Below are positions 52,300 to 61,381 of a stretch of DNA of 64,000 bases, piece by piece. Under the pieces are notes generated by a model. It saw nothing but the letters and a program-made list of their open reading frames with translations, searched no databases and was not told where the DNA came from. Source of the stretch: Mycolicibacterium monacense (GTDB lineage: Bacteria; Actinomycetota; Actinomycetes; Mycobacteriales; Mycobacteriaceae); the NCBI RefSeq assembly GCF_010731575.1, contig NZ_AP022617.1, positions 3,844,001 through 3,908,000 on the forward strand. Direction: 5' to 3'. Both the position numbers and the translations under genes were made by a program. Each line of letters opens with the position of its first letter. The first letter of the stretch is position 1.

Positions 52300-53537
52300 C
52301 CGCGCAGACGACTGCCGCGCCGCAGGCGCGCGGTGCCCTCGGGCTGATGTTCGACCCGGTCTTCGGGGCGTTGTTCTGGGGCAAGATGTTCTCGGTCGTC
52401 GCCGTGTGGACGCACGGCATCATCGCGGCGATCGTCATGTACGAGGCGACGGGTTCGGCGCTGATGGTCGGCCTGGTCGGCGTCGTGCAGTTCGGACCGC
52501 AGTTGATCCTCAGCCCGGTCAGCGGCAAGTGGGCCGACACCGGCAACCCGGCGCGGCAGATCCTGCTCGGCCGGGTGCTGTGCATGGTGGGGTCCGGGTC
52601 GATCGCGGTGTGGTTGGCGATCACCGAGGCGCAGGCCGCGCTGGCGGTGCTGCTCGGCACGCTGCTGGTCGGGGTCGGATTCGTGGTGGGCGGCCCGGCG
52701 ATGCAGTCGATCGTGCCGAACCTCATCCGCACCGGCGAGCTGTCGACGGCCATGGCGCTCAACAGCATTCCGATGACGGTCGGCCGGATGATCGGCCCGG
52801 TCATCGGCGCCTACCTGGCCGCACACCTCGGCTACGCCGAAGGGTTCGCGGCCAGCGCGGGCCTGCACCTGATCTTCGCGATCTTCCTGCTGGTGGTCCG
52901 CTTCCCCGCTCCCCCGGTGCGGCGCGAAGGGGCGGACTACCGGGTGCGCGCGGCGCTGAAGTACGTGTGGCGCGACAAGCCGTTGTTCCTGGCGCTGCTG
53001 GCGGTGACGACGGTCGGGTTCGCCGCGGACTCGTCGATCACGCTGACGCCGTCGATGGCCGACGCGCTGGGCGGGGACACCCGACTCGTCGGTGCGCTGT
53101 CTGCGGTGTTCGGGGTCGGTGCGGCGCTCGGCATGGCGGTGCTGGCGCTGTTGCGCGGGCGGATCGCGGCCGGCTGGGTGTCGTCGGTCGGGTTGTGGCT
53201 GTTGTGCGCCGGATGCGCTGTCCTGGCGTTCGGGACGGTGACGCCGGTCGCGGTGGCCGGGTTCTGGCTCGCCGGTCTCGGCTTCGGCTGGGCGATGACG
53301 GGCCTGAGCACGGTGGTGCAGGAGCGGGCGCCCGAGGAGCTGCGGGGCCGGATCATGGCGCTGTGGCTGGTCGGGTTCCTGGGGTCGCGGCCCATCGCGG
53401 CGGCCGTACTCGGCGGCGCGGCCGACGCGGTGAACGTGTTCGTGGCGTTCGGCATCGCGGCGGCGTCGGTGGTGGGCATCGCGGTGATGTGCCGGCCGTC
53501 GACGCTGACCGGCGGCCTGCCCACTTCGCGAGACTGA
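52296..53537 (+). CDS. MFS transporter, probable efflux pump
   Basis: 413 residues with about twelve membrane helices. Motifs include PVFGALFWGKMFSVVAVWTH, LILSPVSGKWADTGNPARQI (motif A variant between helices 2 and 3), RMIGPVIGAYLAAHLGYA, and RGRIMALWLVGFLGSRPIAA. It resembles the EntS/siderophore-exporter type of MFS proteins. Substrate cannot be told from the sequence. Translated together with the MarR regulator (4-nt overlap), the usual pattern for ligand-induced efflux. Its stop codon lies inside a repeat element. Confidence 0.88.
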   Translation: MTAQTTAAPQARGALGLMFDPVFGALFWGKMFSVVAVWTHGIIAAIVMYEATGSALMVGLVGVVQFGPQLILSPVSGKWADTGNPARQILLGRVLCMVGSGSIAVWLAITEAQAALAVLLGTLLVGVGFVVGGPAMQSIVPNLIRTGELSTAMALNSIPMTVGRMIGPVIGAYLAAHLGYAEGFAASAGLHLIFAIFLLVVRFPAPPVRREGADYRVRAALKYVWRDKPLFLALLAVTTVGFAADSSITLTPSMADALGGDTRLVGALSAVFGVGAALGMAVLALLRGRIAAGWVSSVGLWLLCAGCAVLAFGTVTPVAVAGFWLAGLGFGWAMTGLSTVVQERAPEELRGRIMALWLVGFLGSRPIAAAVLGGAADAVNVFVAFGIAAASVVGIAVMCRPSTLTGGLPTSRD

Positions 53538-53585
53538 AACCACGCAGCAGAAGTGCGAGCGGGGGCCTGCGCGAGTTCAGCCTCG
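53530..53585. repeat. inverted-repeat element, family A copy 2
   Basis: Left arm 53530-53547 (GAGACTGAAACCACGCAG) and right arm 53567-53584 (CTGCGCGAGTTCAGCCTC) form the same stem as the element at 12655-12710, but orientation of the better-conserved half is reversed. The left arm includes the stop codon of the MFS gene (53535-53537), and the right arm lies 15 nt before the end of the convergent HD gene. It serves as a likely bidirectional terminator. Confidence 0.7.
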
Positions 53586-53599
53586 ACTCACTGCGAGCC

Positions 53600-54190
53600 C
53601 TACACCGTCGCCGCGACCGGCGGCCCGATCTCCTGCTCCAGCTCCCGGATCACCCGCGCCAGCTCGTCGACCAGCCAACTCGAACTGCGGCCGCGGTACA
53701 CCTCGAGCAGCGACTTGTAGTACCAGAGATGGTCCTGCGGATCGGCGGTGCTGAACCGCTCCCACAGCGGCGGCCCGAGCCGGCGTAGATCCCGCAGGAT
53801 CGCCCGCGCATTGTCGAGCTTGTCGGCCAGCGACACCAGAATCGTGGCGTCGGACGCCTTGCCCACGTGCGCGATGTAGTCCTCTTTGCGCTGCCGCCAC
53901 GGCGGCTTCGGCGTGACCATCGTGTCGCTGCACTCGTCGACGATGTCGGCGACCTCCGGCCCGAACTTCGTCCGGATCTCGTCGAGCGTCTGCTCCCCGC
54001 CCTGATCCTCGGCCGCATCGTGCAACAGCCCGGCGATCGCTTCGGTCTCGGTGCCGCCGCCCTCGATCACCAGCCCCGCCACCGACAGCAGATGCCCGAT
54101 GTACGGGATGTCGCTGCCCTTGCGGGTCTGGCTCCGGTGCAGCGCGGACGCATAGGCGAGCGCTTCGTCGAACCGTTCGGTCAATCGCAT
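53600..54190 (-). CDS. HD-domain hydrolase of the RelA/SpoT hydrolase type
   Basis: 196 residues, a single HD domain: AYASALHRSQTRKGSDIPYI supplies the first His, AIAGLLHDAAEDQGGEQT the HD pair plus ED (as in the (p)ppGpp hydrolase motif HDxxED), and ILVSLADKLDNARAI the last Asp. There is no synthetase, TGS or ACT domain, so it resembles small alarmone hydrolases or other nucleotide-cleaving HD proteins. The substrate is unproven. It is divergent from recC (76 nt between starts) and is not obviously linked to recombination. Confidence 0.82.
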   Translation of the reverse strand: MRLTERFDEALAYASALHRSQTRKGSDIPYIGHLLSVAGLVIEGGGTETEAIAGLLHDAAEDQGGEQTLDEIRTKFGPEVADIVDECSDTMVTPKPPWRQRKEDYIAHVGKASDATILVSLADKLDNARAILRDLRRLGPPLWERFSTADPQDHLWYYKSLLEVYRGRSSSWLVDELARVIRELEQEIGPPVAATV

Positions 54191-54265
54191 GTGTTCTCCT
54201 TCCTCGACAACCGGATGCCCGGCTTGCCCACGATCAGTCGGACCCTCGCTCTATCGTTTGGGTCG

Positions 54266-57200
54266 ATGCCATTCCATCTGCACCGGGCGGAGCGCACCGA
54301 CCTCCTGGCCGACGGACTCGGTGCCCTGCTGTCCACTCCCCTGGCCGACCCGTTCGCCGAGGAACTCGTGCTCGTCCCGGCGAAGGGCGTCGAGCGGTGG
54401 CTGAGCCAGCGGCTCTCGCACGTCCTCGGCCGCGGTTCCGGCGACGACGGGGTCTGCGCGGGCATCACATTCCGCAATCCGCGGTCCCTCATCGCCGACA
54501 TTACCGGTACCCGGGACGACGACCCCTGGGCCCCCGACTCGCTGGTCTGGCCGCTGCTCGAGGTCATCGACGACAACCTCGACCAACCGTGGTGCACCAC
54601 GCTCGCCACCCACCTCGGCCATTTCGAACACGGCGAGGAGCAGGAGCTCCGCCAGAGCCGCCGCTACGCCGTCGCCCGCCGTCTCGCCGGCCTGTTCGCC
54701 TCCTACGCCCGCCAGCGCCCCGGACTCCTCGTCGACTGGCTCGCCGGCGACCCCGCAGACCTCGACGACGATCTGCACTGGCAGCCGCATCTCTGGCGAC
54801 ACCTCGTCGACCGCGTACCCGCCGACCCACCGCACATCCGGCACGCCAAAACCGTTGCCCGCCTGCATGAGTCACCCAGCGACCTGCCCGAACGGCTGTC
54901 GCTGTTCGGCCACACCCGGCTGCCCTCCACCGAGGTCGAACTGCTCGACGCGCTCGCCACCCACCACGATCTGCACCTGTGGCTGCCGCACCCCAGCGAC
55001 GACCTGTGGACCACCCTCGAACCCCACCGCGGCGCCGTGCGCCGCCGCGAGGACAACACCCACCGCGAGGTCGGCCACCCGCTGCTCGCCACCCTCGGCC
55101 GCGACCTGCGCGAACTGCAGCGCAGCCTGCCCGACGACGCGCAGACCGACGAGTATCTGGGCACCGCCGACCACCCCGACACCCTGCTCGGCTGGCTGCA
55201 GTCCGACATCGCCGCCAACGCGGTCCGCCCCGACGGCCGCCGACTGCACGACCACGACCGCTCGGTCCAGGTGCACAGCTGTCACGGCGCCGCCCGCCAG
55301 ATCGACGTCCTGCGCGAGGTGCTGCTCGGCCTGCTCGTCGACGACCCGACGCTCGAACCCCGCGACATCCTCGTCATGTGCCCGGACATCGAGCACTACG
55401 CACCGCTGATCGTCGCCGGCTTCGGCCTCGGCGACGTGATCCACGGCGCGCACCCGGCGCATCGGTTGCGCGTCAAACTCGCCGACCGCGCGCTCACCCA
55501 GACCAACCCGTTGCTCGGCGTCGCCGCCCAACTCCTCGCGCTCGCCGGCGGCCGCGCCACCGCCACCGAGGTGCTCAACCTCGCCGAGGCCCCGTCGATC
55601 CGGGCGCGGTTCACCTTCAGCGACGACGACCTCGACGCGATCGGTGACTGGGTACGCGAGGCCAACATCCGGTGGGGGTTCGACCGCGAGCACCGCCACC
55701 CCTACGGCGTCGACTTCGTCCAGAACACCTGGCGTTTCGGACTCGACCGGGTGCTCGCCGGCGTCGCCATGTCCGACGACTCGCACGCCTGGCTCGACAC
55801 CACGCTGCCCCTCGACGACGTCGGCAGCGACCGCGTCGAACTCGCCGGCCGCCTCGCCGAATACGTCGACCGACTGCAGCATTGCGTCGAAAACCTCAGC
55901 GGCACAAGGCCACTCCATGAATGGCTCGATGCGCTGCGCACCGGTATCGACCAGCTGACCAGCGTTCCAGACGACGACACCTGGCAGACCAGCCAACTGG
56001 AGCGCGAGTTCGCCGACGTCCTCACCCAGGCCGGCCCCCGCAAAGACACCCTGCTGCGCCTGCCCGACGTCAAGGCCCTGCTCGACCGCCACCTCGCCGG
56101 ACGGCCCACCCGGGCCAACTTCCGCACCGGCACGTTGACGGTGTGCACGATGGTGCCGATGCGTTCGGTCCCGCACCGGGTGGTGTGCCTGGTGGGTCTC
56201 GACGACGGGGCGTTCCCGCGCCTGGGCGTGGTCGACGGCGACGACGCACTGGCCCGCGACCCGATGACCGGTGAACGCGACATCCGCTCGGAGGACCGCC
56301 AACTGCTGCTCGACGCGATCGGCGCGGCGACGGAGAGGCTTGTCGTCACCTACACCGGCGCCAACGAGTACTCCGGGCAGCGCAAACCCCCGGCGGTGCC
56401 GCTGGTCGAATTGCTCGACGCACTCGACGTCACCACCGAGGCCCCGGTCCGCGAGCAGATCCTCGTCGAACATCCGTTGCAGCCCTTCGACGTTCGTAAC
56501 GTCACCCCGGGCGCACTCGGCGTACCCGGCACACCGTTCACGTTCGACTCGACGGCGCTGACCGCCGCGACCGTCGCGTCCGGGGACCGCGCCGAGCGGC
56601 CGGGTCTGCTCACCCACCCGCTGCCCGCGCCTCCGGAGGACGACGTCGCGCTCGACGACCTGATCGGCTTCTTCAAGGATCCGGTCAGGGGGTTCTTCCG
56701 GGCGCTGGACTTCACGCTGCCGTGGGACGTCGACGCCGTCGAGGACGCCATGCCGGTGGAGATCGACGCGCTGGCCGAATGGCAGGTCGGTGAACGGATG
56801 CTCGATGACATGCTGCGCGGCCTCAATCCCGAACAGGCCCAACAGGCGGAGTGGCGGCGCGGTTCGCTGCCGCCCGGCCGACTCGGCTGGCGCAAGGCGC
56901 AGGAGTTGCGCGATCAGGCCGCCGCGCTGGCCACCGCGGCGCACCGGCACCGACGGCAACCGCCCCGGGCGTATGACGTCGACATCCACCTCGGTGGCGG
57001 CCGCCGCGTCACCGGCACGGTCCCGAAGGTGTACGGCGACCGCACGGTCACCGTCACGTACTCCAAACTCGACGGCCGCCACCTGCTGGCGTCGTGGATC
57101 CAGTTGGCGGCGTTGAGCGCTCAAATGCCCGGTACGGACTGGGCGGCGGTGTGCATCGGCCGCCCGAAGCGGGGCACCACCCCGCGGGAACGGATGCTCG

Positions 57201-57514
57201 GCGCGCCCGGGGATGCCGCCGGCGTGCTGCAGGATCTGGTGAACATGTACGACGCGGGGCGGCGTGAGCCGATTCCGTTGCCGCCGAAGACGTCCTATGC
57301 GTGGGCCGAGGCGCGTCACAGTCGTGGAGACGCGGAGCGGGAGGCGCGGTACCGCTGGAAGTCGGACCGCTACCCGGGTGAGGACGCCGAACCGGCCAAC
57401 GTACGGGTGTGGGGGGCGCACGCCCCGCTGGACACCCTGCTCGCGGCGGGCATGGACGGCTACGCCGGACGCCTGTGGCTGCCGATGCTGGAAGCCGAGA
57501 GGGACCCCGACTGA
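54266..57514 (+). CDS. recC: exonuclease V subunit RecC
   Basis: 1,082 residues from ATG 54266 (MPFHLHRAERTDLLADGLGA); longer frames are open but unsupported. The start lacks a Shine-Dalgarno and has TATCGT 8 nt upstream, suggesting a leaderless transcript. Typical RecC blocks: VLVPAKGVERWLSQRLSHVL, RRYAVARRLAGLFASYARQR, HSCHGAARQIDVLREVLLGL, DILVMCPDIEHYAPLI, GTLTVCTMVPMRSVPHRVVC. RecC splits DNA and recognises Chi in the RecBCD complex that processes double-strand breaks. The stop codon shares a base with the recB ATG (TGATG), so translation is coupled. Confidence 0.96.
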   Translation: MPFHLHRAERTDLLADGLGALLSTPLADPFAEELVLVPAKGVERWLSQRLSHVLGRGSGDDGVCAGITFRNPRSLIADITGTRDDDPWAPDSLVWPLLEVIDDNLDQPWCTTLATHLGHFEHGEEQELRQSRRYAVARRLAGLFASYARQRPGLLVDWLAGDPADLDDDLHWQPHLWRHLVDRVPADPPHIRHAKTVARLHESPSDLPERLSLFGHTRLPSTEVELLDALATHHDLHLWLPHPSDDLWTTLEPHRGAVRRREDNTHREVGHPLLATLGRDLRELQRSLPDDAQTDEYLGTADHPDTLLGWLQSDIAANAVRPDGRRLHDHDRSVQVHSCHGAARQIDVLREVLLGLLVDDPTLEPRDILVMCPDIEHYAPLIVAGFGLGDVIHGAHPAHRLRVKLADRALTQTNPLLGVAAQLLALAGGRATATEVLNLAEAPSIRARFTFSDDDLDAIGDWVREANIRWGFDREHRHPYGVDFVQNTWRFGLDRVLAGVAMSDDSHAWLDTTLPLDDVGSDRVELAGRLAEYVDRLQHCVENLSGTRPLHEWLDALRTGIDQLTSVPDDDTWQTSQLEREFADVLTQAGPRKDTLLRLPDVKALLDRHLAGRPTRANFRTGTLTVCTMVPMRSVPHRVVCLVGLDDGAFPRLGVVDGDDALARDPMTGERDIRSEDRQLLLDAIGAATERLVVTYTGANEYSGQRKPPAVPLVELLDALDVTTEAPVREQILVEHPLQPFDVRNVTPGALGVPGTPFTFDSTALTAATVASGDRAERPGLLTHPLPAPPEDDVALDDLIGFFKDPVRGFFRALDFTLPWDVDAVEDAMPVEIDALAEWQVGERMLDDMLRGLNPEQAQQAEWRRGSLPPGRLGWRKAQELRDQAAALATAAHRHRRQPPRAYDVDIHLGGGRRVTGTVPKVYGDRTVTVTYSKLDGRHLLASWIQLAALSAQMPGTDWAAVCIGRPKRGTTPRERMLGAPGDAAGVLQDLVNMYDAGRREPIPLPPKTSYAWAEARHSRGDAEREARYRWKSDRYPGEDAEPANVRVWGAHAPLDTLLAAGMDGYAGRLWLPMLEAERDPD

Positions 57515-60500
57515 TGGACAGCTTTGACCTGCTCGGCCCACTGCCTGCGCCCCTCACCACGACGGTGCTGGAGGCCAGTGCGGGCACCGGCAAGACGTTC
57601 GCGCTCGCGGGTCTGGTGACGCGGTACATCGCCGAGGGGGCCGCGACGCTCGACCAGATGCTGCTCGTGACGTTCGGCCGGGCGGCCAGTCAGGAACTGC
57701 GGGAGCGGGTGCGCAGTCAGATGCTCGACGCGCTGGTCGCCTTCGATGACCCGTCGACCGTCGGCGACAACCAACTCGTCGAGCACCTGATCGACGCCCC
57801 CGACGACGAACGGCACCTGCGCAAGCAGCGGCTCAGGGACGCGTTGGCCGGTTTCGACGCCGCCACGATCGCCACCACGCACCAGTTCTGCCAGCTGGTC
57901 CTGAAATCGCTTGGCGTGGCCGGGGATACGGATACCGGTGTGCAGCTCGTGGAGAGCCTCGACGACCTGACCGCCGAGATCGTCGACGATCTGTACCTCG
58001 CCCACTTCGGCCAGCAGCGGGACGATCCGGTGATGACCCGCGGTCAGGCGCTGGAGCTCGCCCGCGAGGTCGTCGGCAACGCCGGCACCGAACTGCGGCC
58101 GCAGAACCCGCCGCCCGGGACCGAGTCCGCGGTGCGCGTCGAGTTCGCCAAGGCGGTGTGCGCCGAACTCGAGCGACGGAAACGCCGGCTCGGCATCCTG
58201 CACTACGACGATCTGCTGTCCCGGCTGGCCAATGCGCTCACCGGCGAGGATTCCCCGGCCCGCACCCGCATGCACCGCCGCTGGTCGATCGTGATGGTCG
58301 ACGAGTTCCAGGACACCGATCCGGTGCAGTGGCAGGTGCTCGACCGGGCGTTCACCGGGCGGTCGACGCTGATCCTGATCGGCGATCCCAAACAGGCGAT
58401 CTACGCGTTCCGCGGCGGCGACATCGCCACCTACCTGCACGCCGCGAGCACGGCCGGCCACCGGCAAACCCTCGGCACGAACTGGCGCAGCGACGGCGAT
58501 CTGGTCGACCGGCTGCAGGTCGTCTTGCGCGACGCCGAACTCGGCGACCCCGAGATCGTGGTGCGCCCCGTCGAGGCCCGGCACAAGGGCCACCGGCTCG
58601 CGGGGGCACCGCACAACGATCCCTTCCGGCTGCGCATCGTCTCCCGCGACACCTTCGGTATCCGCGGCGACCGCACCATCGCAATCGACCGGCTGCGAGC
58701 GCACATCAGCGCCGACCTCGCCGCCGACATCGGCCGGCTGCTGGCCAGCGGAGCGACGTTCTGCGACAAGAAGATCGAAGCCAAGGACATCGCGGTGATC
58801 GTCGAGAAACACAAGGACGCCCGCGCCTGCTTCGACGCGCTGTCGGTGGCCGGCATCCCCGCGGTCTACACCGGGGACTCCGACGTGTTCAACTCCCCCG
58901 CGGGTGACGACTGGCTGTGCCTGCTCGAAGCGTTCGACCAGCCGCACCGCTCGGGGCTGGTGCGCGCCGCGGCCACCACGATGTTCTTCGGCCGCACCGC
59001 CGAAGAGCTCGCCGCGCGGGGCGACCGGCTCACCGACGAGATCGCCGACCGGCTGCGCGAGTGGGCCGATCACGCCCGCGAGCGCGGCGTCGCCGCCATC
59101 TTCGAGGCGGCCAACATGACCGGTATGGGCAGGCGGGTGCTGTCCTGGCGCGACGGGGAGCGCCACATGACCGACCTCGCCCACCTGACGCAGGTGCTGC
59201 ACGAGACCGCGCACCGCGAACACTTCAACCTGCCCGCCCTGCGGGACTGGCTGCGCACCCAACGCGAGGAGCGCAGCGGCGCCACCGAACGCAACCGCCG
59301 CCTCGACAACGACGCCGCGGCCGTGCAGATCATGACGGTCTGGGTCAGCAAGGGTCTGCAGTATCCGGTGGTGTACCTGCCGTTCGCGTTCAACCGCAAC
59401 ATCCAGACCCGCGACTGCGTGCTGTTCCACGACGACCGCACCCGCTGTCTGCACATCGGCGGCGACGACAGCCCCGACCACGCACAGGTCGAACGGCTCG
59501 GCCGCAAGGAGGCCGCCGGCGACGACGTACGCCTCACCTACGTCGCGCTGACCCGGGCGCAGTCCCAGGTGGTCGCGTGGTGGGCGCCGTCGTGGGACGA
59601 ACCCAACGGCGGGCTGTCCCGGCTGCTGCGCGGGCGCGCCCCCGGGGAGACGACCGTCCCGGACCGCTGCGACCCGCCGAAACTCGACGATGCGGACGCC
59701 AGGACGGCGTTGCGCGCCTGGGCGGATCTCGGCGGCCCGGTGCTCGAGGACTCCGAGATCGCCGCACCCGCCGCACCCGAGCCCCGCGAACACCCGACGG
59801 ACCTCGACGTGCGGCACTTCCACCGCGGCATCGACACCGCGTGGCGGCGCACGTCGTACTCGGGCCTGCTGCGGGCCGCCGAGGGCTCGCCGGCCGTCGC
59901 CGGGGTGACCAGCGAGCCCGAGGTCGGCGAACTCGACGACGAGGCCGCCGAGGTGCCGGTCAGCGAGAGCCACACCGACGTCGACCCGGTGCCGTCGCCG
60001 ATGGCGGAGCTGCCGACGGGTGCGAAGTTCGGGTCGCTGGTGCACGCGGTGCTCGAACACGCCGATCCGTTCGCCGCCGACCTGAAGGCCGAACTCGAGC
60101 ACAGGATCCGCGAACACATGGTGTGGTGGCCGGTCGACGTCGAGGCCGAGGCGCTGGCCGACGCGCTGCTGCCGATGCACGACACCCCGCTCGGCCCCCT
60201 CGTCCCCAACGTGACACTGCGGCAGATCGGGCTGCGGGATCGACTGCGGGAGTTGGACTTCGAGTTCCCGTTGGCCGGCGGCGACGTGCGCGGGGGTGCA
60301 CCGGCGATCACGCTGGCCGACGTCGGCCACCTACTCGGCGCGCACCTGTCCGCCGACGACCCGATGGCGCCGTACGTCGACCGGCTCACCGACCGGGCGC
60401 TGGGCGGCCAGTCGCTCAAGGGGTACCTGACGGGTTCGATCGACGTGGTCCTGCGCGTCCGAGACACCACCGGGGTGCGCTACGTGGTGGCCGACTGGAA

Positions 60501-60828
60501 GACGAACTGGCTCGGTGAACCCGAAAAACCCCTGACCGCCGCCGATTACAGCCGGACCCGGATGGCCGAAACGATGCTGCACTCGGACTATCCGCTGCAG
60601 GCCCTGCTGTATTGCGTTGTCCTGCACCGGTTCCTGCGGTGGCGGCAACCGGGTTACGATCCGTCGAAGTATCTCGGCGGCGTGCTGTACCTGTTCGTGC
60701 GCGGGATGTGCGGGGCGTCCACACCGGTGGTCGACGGCGATCCGACCGGGGTGTTCAGCTGGCGGCCGCCCGCTTCGCTGATCGTGGCGCTGTCCGATCT
60801 GCTCGACGCCGGCGCCGCGGCGGCCTGA
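57514..60828 (+). CDS. recB: exonuclease V subunit RecB
   Basis: 1,104 residues. Superfamily 1 helicase: Walker A LEASAGTGKTFALAG at about residue 20, Walker B with VDEFQDTDPVQWQVLDRAF at about 260, DPKQAIYAFRGGDIATYLHA, and VWVSKGLQYPVVYLPFA. The C-terminal nuclease domain has GSLVHAVLEHADPF, YVVADWKTNWLG with the catalytic D-x-K, and YPLQALLYCVVLHRFLRW. It is the 3'-5' translocase and nuclease motor of RecBCD. It shares one nucleotide with recC. Unlike the compact recC-recB-recD order of M. tuberculosis, two unrelated genes separate it from recD here. Confidence 0.97.
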   Translation: MDSFDLLGPLPAPLTTTVLEASAGTGKTFALAGLVTRYIAEGAATLDQMLLVTFGRAASQELRERVRSQMLDALVAFDDPSTVGDNQLVEHLIDAPDDERHLRKQRLRDALAGFDAATIATTHQFCQLVLKSLGVAGDTDTGVQLVESLDDLTAEIVDDLYLAHFGQQRDDPVMTRGQALELAREVVGNAGTELRPQNPPPGTESAVRVEFAKAVCAELERRKRRLGILHYDDLLSRLANALTGEDSPARTRMHRRWSIVMVDEFQDTDPVQWQVLDRAFTGRSTLILIGDPKQAIYAFRGGDIATYLHAASTAGHRQTLGTNWRSDGDLVDRLQVVLRDAELGDPEIVVRPVEARHKGHRLAGAPHNDPFRLRIVSRDTFGIRGDRTIAIDRLRAHISADLAADIGRLLASGATFCDKKIEAKDIAVIVEKHKDARACFDALSVAGIPAVYTGDSDVFNSPAGDDWLCLLEAFDQPHRSGLVRAAATTMFFGRTAEELAARGDRLTDEIADRLREWADHARERGVAAIFEAANMTGMGRRVLSWRDGERHMTDLAHLTQVLHETAHREHFNLPALRDWLRTQREERSGATERNRRLDNDAAAVQIMTVWVSKGLQYPVVYLPFAFNRNIQTRDCVLFHDDRTRCLHIGGDDSPDHAQVERLGRKEAAGDDVRLTYVALTRAQSQVVAWWAPSWDEPNGGLSRLLRGRAPGETTVPDRCDPPKLDDADARTALRAWADLGGPVLEDSEIAAPAAPEPREHPTDLDVRHFHRGIDTAWRRTSYSGLLRAAEGSPAVAGVTSEPEVGELDDEAAEVPVSESHTDVDPVPSPMAELPTGAKFGSLVHAVLEHADPFAADLKAELEHRIREHMVWWPVDVEAEALADALLPMHDTPLGPLVPNVTLRQIGLRDRLRELDFEFPLAGGDVRGGAPAITLADVGHLLGAHLSADDPMAPYVDRLTDRALGGQSLKGYLTGSIDVVLRVRDTTGVRYVVADWKTNWLGEPEKPLTAADYSRTRMAETMLHSDYPLQALLYCVVLHRFLRWRQPGYDPSKYLGGVLYLFVRGMCGASTPVVDGDPTGVFSWRPPASLIVALSDLLDAGAAAA

Positions 60829-61029
60829 TCAAGCCCGATCAACACTGACGGTTTGGTGAGAATCGGCCTGCCGGTTGCGGAAACGGGGGGTCGGCAACGT
60901 AGGGTTGGCGAAGGTTGAATAACCAGCCGCGGCATGTCGCAGAGATCGGGCATTGGAATCCGTCCCGCTGACGCCGCCCATATTCTTTTAGTGAAAAGCG
61001 CTCGTAGCGCAGTTTCGGAGCTAGATTCC

Positions 61030-61350
61030 ATGCCTTCCATCGATCATCTGAAGTTCTCCACCGAATGGCTCGCACCGTTCGAGGTCCGCATCACCGTCGC
61101 CGGGTCCGTCGACGCGACGAACGCCGCTGACCTGGAGGAATACGTTCTGCGTCGGGGTGCGAACTCCCGCCGCCTCACCCTCGACCTGACCGGTGTCGAC
61201 TTCCTGTCCACCGCGGGTTTCTCGGTGCTGTGCACCATCGGCGAGCGCTGCGTGCGCGCCGACGTCGAATGGACGCTGGTCGCCAACCCGACGGTGCGCC
61301 GCGTCCTCGGCATCTGCGATCCGCACCTCACATTGCCGCAGGCTGCCTGA
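61030..61350 (+). CDS. STAS domain protein (anti-sigma factor antagonist type)
   Basis: 106 residues from ATG 61030 (MPSIDHLKFSTEWLAPFEVR), chosen because an upstream frame has no site and CGGAGCTAG precedes this codon. STAS fold: VRITVAGSVDATNAADLEEY, RRLTLDLTGVDFLSTAGFSV, LCTIGERCVRADVEWTLVAN, NPTVRRVLGICDP. The Ser of DFLSTAG is the phosphorylated residue in SpoIIAA-type proteins, so it might bind an anti-sigma kinase. It lies between recB and the NYN gene, 201 nt after recB, with its own promoter likely. Partner sigma/anti-sigma genes are not in the window. Confidence 0.85.
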   Translation: MPSIDHLKFSTEWLAPFEVRITVAGSVDATNAADLEEYVLRRGANSRRLTLDLTGVDFLSTAGFSVLCTIGERCVRADVEWTLVANPTVRRVLGICDPHLTLPQAA

Positions 61351-61381
61351 TTCCGGGCGGCCCATGGGCCACACTGGACAG

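Noticed and set aside
54160..54185. SOS-box-like TCGAACCGTTCG near the recC promoter
   Set aside because: The spacing between half sites is too short for the mycobacterial LexA box, and it lies in the coding part of the HD gene.
53867..54265. N-terminal extension of RecC over the HD gene
   Set aside because: It is the complement of the HD-protein coding region; a leaderless-type promoter lies directly before 54266.
54872..57541. 889-residue minus-strand frame opposite recC
   Set aside because: Antisense shadow caused by high G+C codon use; repetitive Gly/Arg/Val composition and no domains, while the plus strand encodes RecC.
57460..60330. 956-residue minus-strand frame opposite recB
   Set aside because: Same antisense effect; RecB motifs on the plus strand are unambiguous.
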